A DNA stretch of 64,000 nt from assembly GCF_002399615.1 (NCBI RefSeq), contig NZ_DHDZ01000005.1, positions 17,879 to 81,878 on the forward strand, read 5' to 3'. Both the position numbers and the translations under genes were made by a program. How positions within the stretch are numbered: position 1 is the first letter of the stretch; each line of letters opens with the position of its first letter. Source of the stretch: Pedobacter sp. UBA4863. GTDB lineage: Bacteria > Bacteroidota > Bacteroidia > Sphingobacteriales > Sphingobacteriaceae. Positions 59,095-64,000 of this stretch are shown one piece after another. The notes below the pieces were generated by a model. It saw only the letters and a program-made list of their open reading frames with translations. It ran no database searches and was not told where the DNA came from.

Positions 59095-60033
59095 ATGTCA
59101 CCAAGCAAACCCTACAACACTGAAAATCAAAACAAAAAGACTTTAATTGTTGTAGTTGGCCCAACGGCTATTGGAAAAACCTCGTTGGCCATAGCGTTGG
59201 CAAAGCATTACCAAACAGCAGTTATTTCTGCAGATTCGAGGCAATTTTTTAAAGAAATGAGCATTGGCACTGCCAAACCTTCTGCAGAAGAACTGGCCGC
59301 AGCGCCACACCATTTCATTAGCTCACACAGCGTTACACAACTGTTTAGCACTGGCGATTTTGAGACCCAAGCATTGGCCTTAATGGAAAAACTGTTTACC
59401 GAACATGAGGTATTAATTATGGTTGGCGGCTCGGGCCTGTACATTAATGCCATTTGCAATGGTTTAGATGAAATGCCTGAAATTGACCTCCATATTCGCG
59501 AACGGTTAAACCAGCAATTCGCTAACGAAGGTGTTGAACCCATTAGAAAGCAATTGATGGCATTAGATCCCGAGTATTTTGCAAAAGTAGATCAGCATAA
59601 CCCGCAACGAATGATACGTGGCTTGGAAGTCGTGCTTTCAACCGGGCAAAAACTGAGCTCATTTCTTACCTCAACTAAAAAAGAGCGTCCGTTTAACATT
59701 ATTAAAATTGGTTTAAACACTGATAGAGCAAAGCTATACCAACAAATTAACCACAGGGTGGACCTAATGATTGAAAATGGCCTGATAGATGAGGTGAAAT
59801 CCTTAACGGCTTACAAAGATCTTAATGCGCTTAACACGGTGGGCTACTCCGAAATTTTCGACTATTTAGAAGGAAAAACTGACTTGGCTACTGCCATTGA
59901 CAAAATTAAACAAAACACCCGCCGTTTTGCCAAAAGGCAGCTCACCTGGTTTAGAAAAGATACGGAAACCACTTGGTTTGAGCCAAATGATAGCGTAAAT
60001 ATTTTAACATTGATTAATAACAAATTAAGTTAG
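59095..60033 (+). CDS. miaA: tRNA dimethylallyltransferase
   Basis: 312 residues. The P-loop is VVVGPTAIGKTSLAIALA; SADSRQFFKEMSIGTAKPS is the MiaA signature; HHFISSHSV, GGSGLYINAICNGLDEMP and NTRRFAKRQLTWFRKD (tRNA-binding end) complete the family. It transfers a dimethylallyl group to A37 of tRNAs reading U-starting codons. It is the third tRNA-modification gene within 20 kb (with mnmD and tsaC), though these are separate transcripts. Confidence 0.96.
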   Translation: MSPSKPYNTENQNKKTLIVVVGPTAIGKTSLAIALAKHYQTAVISADSRQFFKEMSIGTAKPSAEELAAAPHHFISSHSVTQLFSTGDFETQALALMEKLFTEHEVLIMVGGSGLYINAICNGLDEMPEIDLHIRERLNQQFANEGVEPIRKQLMALDPEYFAKVDQHNPQRMIRGLEVVLSTGQKLSSFLTSTKKERPFNIIKIGLNTDRAKLYQQINHRVDLMIENGLIDEVKSLTAYKDLNALNTVGYSEIFDYLEGKTDLATAIDKIKQNTRRFAKRQLTWFRKDTETTWFEPNDSVNILTLINNKLS

Positions 60034-60125
60034 ATGTCTTATTAAAACTATCTAATCACATAGGAGTTCGATTATTAAATGTACCAAAACAAGCCGTTAA
60101 AGCTAGTCCCGAATTAATTTCGGGA

Positions 60126-60183
60126 GACGGAGCGCAAATTTAGCGTCACCTCCGATACTCGGAGCAAGCGCTGAATTTATTTT
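60126..60183. repeat. R3-family repeat
   Basis: GACGGAGCG, TTTAGCGTCACCTCCGATAC, TCGGAGCAAGCGCTGAATTT and ATTT occur in the same order as at 7336-7391, differing at only a few positions. Confidence 0.78.
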
Positions 60184-60379
60184 GCTTCGCAGCTACTTCG
60201 TGGTCAGGGTCGGTGTTACAAATACGCTATCAGAGCACTTATAATCAATAGAATAACAATAGAAATCAGGTTAATATGTATTTTTATAAAAAGAACACGT
60301 ATTATGCCTCGATCTTCCAGATTTATAATGGACTTCTTTCATAACTAACTAACAAGCATAAAAGATACCATCAATTGTA

Positions 60380-60442
60380 GGCACGAAGCAATCTTAAAAC
60401 GTAAGAAAGACATCGAATAATGCTTTAGGATTGCTTCGTGCC
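60380..60442. repeat. hairpin with 14-bp perfect arms
   Basis: GGCACGAAGCAATC (60380-60393) is repeated as its exact reverse complement at 60429-60442. TCGCAATGACGAG follows, echoing the AATGACG ends of the R2 palindromes. Confidence 0.72.
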
Positions 60443-60574
60443 TCGCAATGACGAGTTATGAAAGAGTGCTAATCTGGAAATCTTATCTCAGTATTTGTAA
60501 TCCTTTTGATCATCGGCCAAAGCCCTACCTATATTTCTTAACATACATCAAAAACTTTATGATACCCCTACGCT

Positions 60575-60582
60575 TATCTTTG
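60575..60582 (+). promoter_or_regulatory. -7 promoter box of the LLM oxidoreductase gene
   Basis: TATCTTTG matches TAnnTTTG and lies 23 bases before the ATG, with AAAAGGA as a possible ribosome site. No exact -33 is seen. Confidence 0.5.
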
Positions 60583-60605
60583 TAGTAAACAAAAAGGATA
60601 AAATA

Positions 60606-61637
60606 ATGGAATTAGGTATTGGAATGTTTGGCGATTTACAAATTAACGCCAAAGGCGAAATACAATCGGCACAACAACGTTTACAAGAAATTATTAAAGA
60701 AATTAAGCTGATGGATGAAGTTGGCTTAGATTTTTATGGCATTGGCGAGCACCACCGACCAGATTACGCAGTTTCTGCGCCTGAAATTATTTTAGCGGCA
60801 GCTGCATCGGTAACCAAAAACATCAAGCTAGGAAGCGCCGTTTCGGTACTAAGTTCTTCAGATCCTGTAAAGCTATACCAAAGTTTTGCAACGGTAGATT
60901 TAATTTCTAACGGCAGGGCCGAGCTTATGGCGGGTCGTGGAAGCTTCATCGAATCGTTTCCGCTGTTTGGCCACAATTTAGCAGATTACGATGCCTTGTT
61001 TGACGAAAAACTGAACCTTTTAGTTAAAATTAACCAAGAAGAAACCATTTCTTGGAAAGGGAAATTTAGACCCGAACTAAAAGAACAACAAATTTTGCCT
61101 AGAGCGGTGAACAACAACTTAAAAATGTGGGTTGCCGTTGGCGGCACGCCAGCATCGGTAGTAAGGGCAGGTAAACTGGGCTTACCTGTAATGTTCGCTA
61201 TTATTGGTGGTAATCCGGCGCAGTTTAAACCGCTTGTAGAATATTACCAACAGGCTTACGAGGATGCCGGACATGATAGGAGTAAATTTCAAGTGGGCGT
61301 ACACATGCACTCGTTTTTTGGCAACGATAGCCAAGAAATTGCCGACTATTACTACCCTTTATATGCGGCTCAGATGGACAGAATTGGCGCATCGAGAGGC
61401 TGGCCGCCATTTCAACGCGGACAGTATGACTACGGTAGGTCTAAACACGGACATTTGGTAATTGGCGATGCAAACGAAACTGCTGAAAAAATAATTATGA
61501 TGCACGAATTGTTTGGCTTAACTCGTTTCTCTGCACACATGGACGTAGGCGCTCCTGCGCACAACCGCATGCTAAAAGCTATTGAGATTTACGGTGATAT
61601 AATTGCACCGCAAGTAAGAAAAGCTTTAGGTAAATAA
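60606..61637 (+). CDS. LLM-class (luciferase-like) flavin-dependent oxidoreductase
   Basis: 343 residues, one TIM-barrel domain. It opens MELGIGMFGDLQINAKGEIQ, then LMDEVGLDFYGIGEHHRPDYAVSAPEIILAAAASVTKNIKLGSAVSVLSSSDPVKLYQSFATVDLISNGRAELMAGRGSF, which carries the flavin and substrate-binding loops of the family (EHHRPDY, GRGSF). FMNH2-dependent oxidation of an aldehyde or other small molecule is likely, with unknown substrate. No flavin reductase gene is adjacent. Confidence 0.92.
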   Translation: MELGIGMFGDLQINAKGEIQSAQQRLQEIIKEIKLMDEVGLDFYGIGEHHRPDYAVSAPEIILAAAASVTKNIKLGSAVSVLSSSDPVKLYQSFATVDLISNGRAELMAGRGSFIESFPLFGHNLADYDALFDEKLNLLVKINQEETISWKGKFRPELKEQQILPRAVNNNLKMWVAVGGTPASVVRAGKLGLPVMFAIIGGNPAQFKPLVEYYQQAYEDAGHDRSKFQVGVHMHSFFGNDSQEIADYYYPLYAAQMDRIGASRGWPPFQRGQYDYGRSKHGHLVIGDANETAEKIIMMHELFGLTRFSAHMDVGAPAHNRMLKAIEIYGDIIAPQVRKALGK

Positions 61638-61779
61638 GCTGCTCGGCATCGACCAAGAATGAGAGCTTGTTCCGATTTTATTGGGGAGAAACCTTTACAG
61701 CGTATAAATAAAGATTTCTCCCTATGCTAGAAATAACGACATTTTTTAAGTGGTTATTAATTATTACTAACTTTAACAC

Positions 61780-62157
61780 ATGACAAATAATTGTGTAATT
61801 GCAACAGGTGCCACTTTTGGGATACTGGCTATAATTTTAGGCGCTTTTGGTGCACATGCTTTAAAAAAGGTGCTATCAACAGAGAAGATAGCTTCGTTTG
61901 AAGTTGGTGTGAGGTACCAAACTTACAGTGCGCTGTTTTTGCTGCTCATTGGCTATAATACTAATTTCGAAGTTAGCCTTCTACAATGGGCATATTATTT
62001 AGTTACTATTGCAACGATATTTTTTTCATTCAGCATCTATCTGTTATCGTTGGCTGAGTATCTGAAAAAGAATTTTAAATTTCTTGGCCCGGTTACGCCA
62101 GTGGGCGGATTATTGATGATTTTGGGATGGGGCTGCTTACTGTTTTCTGCTATTTAA
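61780..62157 (+). CDS. DUF423 family membrane protein (YgdD-like)
   Basis: 125 residues with four membrane helices. It has the DUF423 signature ILAIILGAFGAHALKKVLSTEKIASFEVGVRYQTYSALFLLLIGY and a last block GPVTPVGGLLMILGWGCLLF. The function is unknown in any organism. It stands alone between the oxidoreductase gene and repeat DNA. Confidence 0.92.
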   Translation: MTNNCVIATGATFGILAIILGAFGAHALKKVLSTEKIASFEVGVRYQTYSALFLLLIGYNTNFEVSLLQWAYYLVTIATIFFSFSIYLLSLAEYLKKNFKFLGPVTPVGGLLMILGWGCLLFSAI

Positions 62158-62550
62158 GGTTACTGTTTTTGCAAACTAAACCCGATTGTAGCGGTAATAC
62201 TTTTTGCTACATCATTTCGACAGCCTGCTCCGACCATTCGGAGAGGAACGAAGAGAAATCTGTTTAATAGTAGTACTTAGTTGTGAGATTTCTTTCTACG
62301 TTCGAAATAACGAATTCAGCAAACAAAAAGATTATAGCGAAAAGCGGGGCTACCTAAAATAGTAGCAACGACACTGCTTTTCAAGATAAAAAAACTGATA
62401 TTGCAATTGGGAAAAAATTAATTAGCAACCAAAGGCAGAACTAACCACATTAGAAATTTCGCTGGTTATTGGCCTAAATTTACTAAAGATTACAATCGCC
62501 TTAATTACAATATTTGTAAAAAAGAGAAAATCAACAGCTAAGTAAATAGC
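62158..62550. other. 393-base intergenic region dominated by an R1 element
   Basis: The full R1 copy takes 62178-62355. The remainder to 62550 has a stop-free hydrophobic stretch ending at 62545 (ISLVIGLNLLKITIALITIF) but no start codon. Confidence 0.6.
62178..62355 (+). repeat. full-length R1 nested palindromic element
   Basis: Order of parts: AAACCCGATTGTAGCGGTAA, ACTTTTTG, inner arm TCATTTCGACAGCC, CGAAGAGAAATCTGTT (62249-62264), AGTAGTACTTAG, AGATTTCT, TCGAAATAACG, CAAAAAGATTATAGCG, AAAAGCGGGGCTACC. The outer arms are reverse complements of each other in large part, as are the inner ones. The same plan is found at 35413-35570. Confidence 0.82.
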
Positions 62551-63126
62551 TTACAACGCCGCCTTCACCAGATAAGGCAAGATTTCCTTTTGAAAGGTCA
62601 CAAAATTCTTGCGTACATCGGCATCGCTTACAGAGGTAAAAGCAAACGAAAACACAATACTTTTACTGGCTTTTAGCAAAAATGCCAAGCCACCTTTTTT
62701 TGCAGGGTTATTTTTAAAGTGATCTAGCTCCAAATAAGCCGATAATAAAAGCGCCTCTAATTGATCGGAAAGGTGTTTTAAAAACTCTTGCGAATTAGCG
62801 TTTTCGCGTACAAAATCCCAACCAATAAACTCGTTACATACCGTAAACGAAAGCCTGCTAGTTTTCATTACCAAGGCAGTTAAATGTTCTTCTTCGGTAG
62901 CATACTGCACTTTATTGGTTAAAATACCATGCAAATTAATGTCAAGGTAATCCATCAAAATAAAATCGAGTATCTGTTCTTTACTATCGAAATATTTATA
63001 GATAGTTGCTTTTGCAATACGAGCTTTTTTTGCTATTTCGTTTACACTGGTTTTATGATAACCGTATTTTCTAAACAGCTCTTTTGCAGCCCTCAGAATA
63101 CTTTCTTTTATTTTTTCTGGTTCCAT
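62551..63126 (-). CDS. TetR/AcrR-family transcriptional regulator
   Basis: 191 residues. The DNA-binding domain is complete: IKESILRAAKELFRKYGYHKTSVNEIAKKARIAKATIYKYFDSKEQILDFI. The helical C-terminal domain (about 60-191) resembles that of regulators coupled to envelope or efflux genes, but no efflux gene is adjacent. The ATG overlaps the stop of the upstream lipoprotein gene (TAATG), so the two are translationally coupled and the lipoprotein may be part of the same response. Confidence 0.93.
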   Translation of the reverse strand: MEPEKIKESILRAAKELFRKYGYHKTSVNEIAKKARIAKATIYKYFDSKEQILDFILMDYLDINLHGILTNKVQYATEEEHLTALVMKTSRLSFTVCNEFIGWDFVRENANSQEFLKHLSDQLEALLLSAYLELDHFKNNPAKKGGLAFLLKASKSIVFSFAFTSVSDADVRKNFVTFQKEILPYLVKAAL

Positions 63127-63527
63127 TAATTTCTTACGTATAAAGTATTGCCAGCAATATTAACCGTGTATCTTTTTAAAGACATTTTAGCTGGTGCTTT
63201 TTGAGGGCTGCCATCTAGCAACGAAAATTTACCTCCAGAACATGGGTCTGTTGCCGTAAAACCGCTGTCATCGGGGTTAACGGCACATGCTTTTTCGGGG
63301 TTTACGGTGCTGCAACGATCAAAAGCCACATAACCTGTGGGCGTTCTTACAATCATTAAACCAGCTACGCCCGTATTTGGTACCAAGAGAATATTATTTT
63401 TAGCAGTTATGCTAAATTCTACCAAGGTTACGTTGTAATTTACTGGGTAATCGGGCACAAAGTTTTCTTCCTTGCCACAAGATGTAAAAAGCAAAATAAC
63501 TAGCATGCTACCCAATAGTCTATTCAT
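63126..63527 (-). CDS. lipoprotein with degenerate Rieske-like fold
   Basis: 133 residues. The lipobox ends in the cysteine at residue 17 (LFTSCGKEE). The core FDRCSTVNPEKACAV, FTATDPCSGGKFSLLDG and APAKMSLKRYTVNIAGNTLYV follows the Rieske 2Fe-2S layout. However, the CxH and CxxH ligand pairs appear as C72-x-T74 and C96-x-x-G99, so both histidine ligands are missing. It therefore probably does not hold a Rieske cluster. Its 3' end overlaps the tetR gene by one base, and it follows pheS by 3 bases on the same strand. Confidence 0.7.
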   Translation of the reverse strand: MNRLLGSMLVILLFTSCGKEENFVPDYPVNYNVTLVEFSITAKNNILLVPNTGVAGLMIVRTPTGYVAFDRCSTVNPEKACAVNPDDSGFTATDPCSGGKFSLLDGSPQKAPAKMSLKRYTVNIAGNTLYVRN

Positions 63528-63530
63528 ATA

Positions 63531-64000
63531 TTAAATAGTGGCCGATTGATATTGCTTCAAGAAACGCACATCGTTTTCAGAGAACAAACGTAAATCTTTA
63601 ATCTCAAATTTAAGATTGGCAATACGTTCAATCCCCATTCCAAAGGCAAAACCACTGTATTTTTTACTGTCGATACCACAGTTCTCCAATACATTTGGAT
63701 CTACCATTCCGCAACCCAAAATTTCTACCCAACCGCTACCTTTACACATTTGGCAGCCAGCGCCTTTACAGATGCTACAAGAAATATCCATCTCGGCAGA
63801 TGGTTCTGTGAATGGAAAATAAGATGGGCGGAAACGTACTTTAGTACCTTCGCCATATAATTCTTGAACGAAATAGAACAAAGTTTGCTTTAAATCTGCA
63901 AACGAAACTTTCTCATCTACATACAAACCTTCTACTTGATGGAAAAAACAGTGCGCTCTGGCAGAAATTGCTTCGTTACGGTAAACACGGCCTGGCATTA
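63531..64000 (-). CDS. pheS: phenylalanyl-tRNA synthetase alpha subunit, C-terminal part (runs off right edge)
   Basis: The visible part reads from [29 protein letters not shown] to the stop at 63531, about 156 residues; the N-terminal coiled coil and half of the catalytic core lie beyond the window. Class II motifs are seen: [18 protein letters not shown] (motif 2 region), the motif 3 segment [14 protein letters not shown] and the [18 protein letters not shown] end. [18 protein letters not shown] cysteine cluster, common in Bacteroidetes PheS, may bind zinc. It charges tRNA-Phe with PheT. The lipoprotein and tetR genes follow closely. Confidence 0.95.
   Translation of the reverse strand, partial: MPGRVYRNEAISARAHCFFHQVEGLYVDEKVSFADLKQTLFYFVQELYGEGTKVRFRPSYFPFTEPSAEMDISCSICKGAGCQMCKGSGWVEILGCGMVDPNVLENCGIDSKKYSGFAFGMGIERIANLKFEIKDLRLFSENDVRFLKQYQSATI

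Larger units (their letters stand above)
60034..60605. other. 572-base intergenic region with repeats
   Basis: It holds an R3 repeat at 60126-60183 followed by TTGCTTCGCAGCTACTTCGT, a hairpin with 14-bp perfect arms at 60380-60442, and the promoter box at 60575-60582. No coding region is seen. Confidence 0.6.

Noticed and set aside
62430..62545. Hydrophobic stop-free stretch upstream of the tetR gene
   Set aside because: No start codon occurs between its upstream stop and the hydrophobic part. It is likely non-coding or a remnant.
1..64000. tRNA, rRNA, CRISPR, prophage or complete insertion sequence
   Set aside because: I looked through the intergenic regions for cloverleaf arms, rRNA-like stretches, regular spacer arrays, integrases and transposases and saw none. 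A covariance model search would be more reliable than reading by eye.

Overview
The window is chromosomal DNA of a Bacteroidetes bacterium, most likely a Sphingobacteriaceae member close to Pedobacter. The DNA is AT-rich. Promoters fit the Bacteroidetes -33 TTTG / -7 TAnnTTTG pattern, best seen before lpdA and trxA. Many genes belong to families typical of that phylum: DUF3078, DUF4268, the head-GIN DUF2807 protein, an exonuclease-DnaE fusion, split transketolase, and a PheS with a cysteine-rich insertion. I saw no rRNA, tRNA, CRISPR array, prophage or complete insertion sequence.

Layout. 1-1349: 5' part of a collagen-like surface protein. 1568-5158: split transketolase, then an ECF sigma factor, a repeat-bearing membrane protein (possible anti-sigma factor) and a Spy-like periplasmic protein. 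6111-9615: class III aminotransferase, small acetyltransferase, DUF58 protein, DUF3078 protein. 9863-17451: a TetR-controlled YbhGFSR-type export operon (TolC-like, lipoprotein HlyD-like, two ATPases, two permeases) with a four-helix-bundle gene lodged in it. 17636-29742: trxA, dnaE, a 7TM histidine kinase, a TPR protein, ribE, accC and an NlpC/P60 peptidase. 29945-35066: flavin reductase, a second four-helix-bundle gene, a FAH-family hydrolase, clpC. 35730-48863: Uma2 protein, heavy-metal P-type ATPase, M13 peptidase, MnmD-like methyltransferase, AI-2E transporter, mazG, DUF2807 protein, M1 peptidase, CocE-type hydrolase. 49058-51490: small and secreted unknowns and a PIN toxin-antitoxin pair. 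51919-64000: lpdA, dapD, tsaC, cca, miaA, an LLM oxidoreductase, a second TetR gene, a Rieske-like lipoprotein and the 3' part of pheS.

The most unusual content lies between the genes. Both TIGR02436-type four-helix-bundle genes (12974-13330 and 30882-31280) are bracketed by near-perfect inverted repeats, although the two repeat sequences are unrelated. A short hairpin resembling the second pair, with no gene inside, occurs at 56026-56070. In the export operon the unit appears to have split a leader that is still fused in frame to the second ATPase. This suggests a small mobile or RNA-structured unit like the intervening sequences known from 23S rRNA genes. A second theme is a family of intergenic nested palindromes. 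Two full copies of about 160-180 bp sit at 35413-35570 and 62178-62355, with compact or partial copies elsewhere. Several other short palindromic families also fill the gaps.

The export operon carries further internal evidence. Matching palindromes lie before the regulator and before the first transport gene. The two ATPases are degenerate in complementary positions, so all the damage falls in one of the two composite ATP sites. All family names rest on reading motifs by eye; no database search was run.
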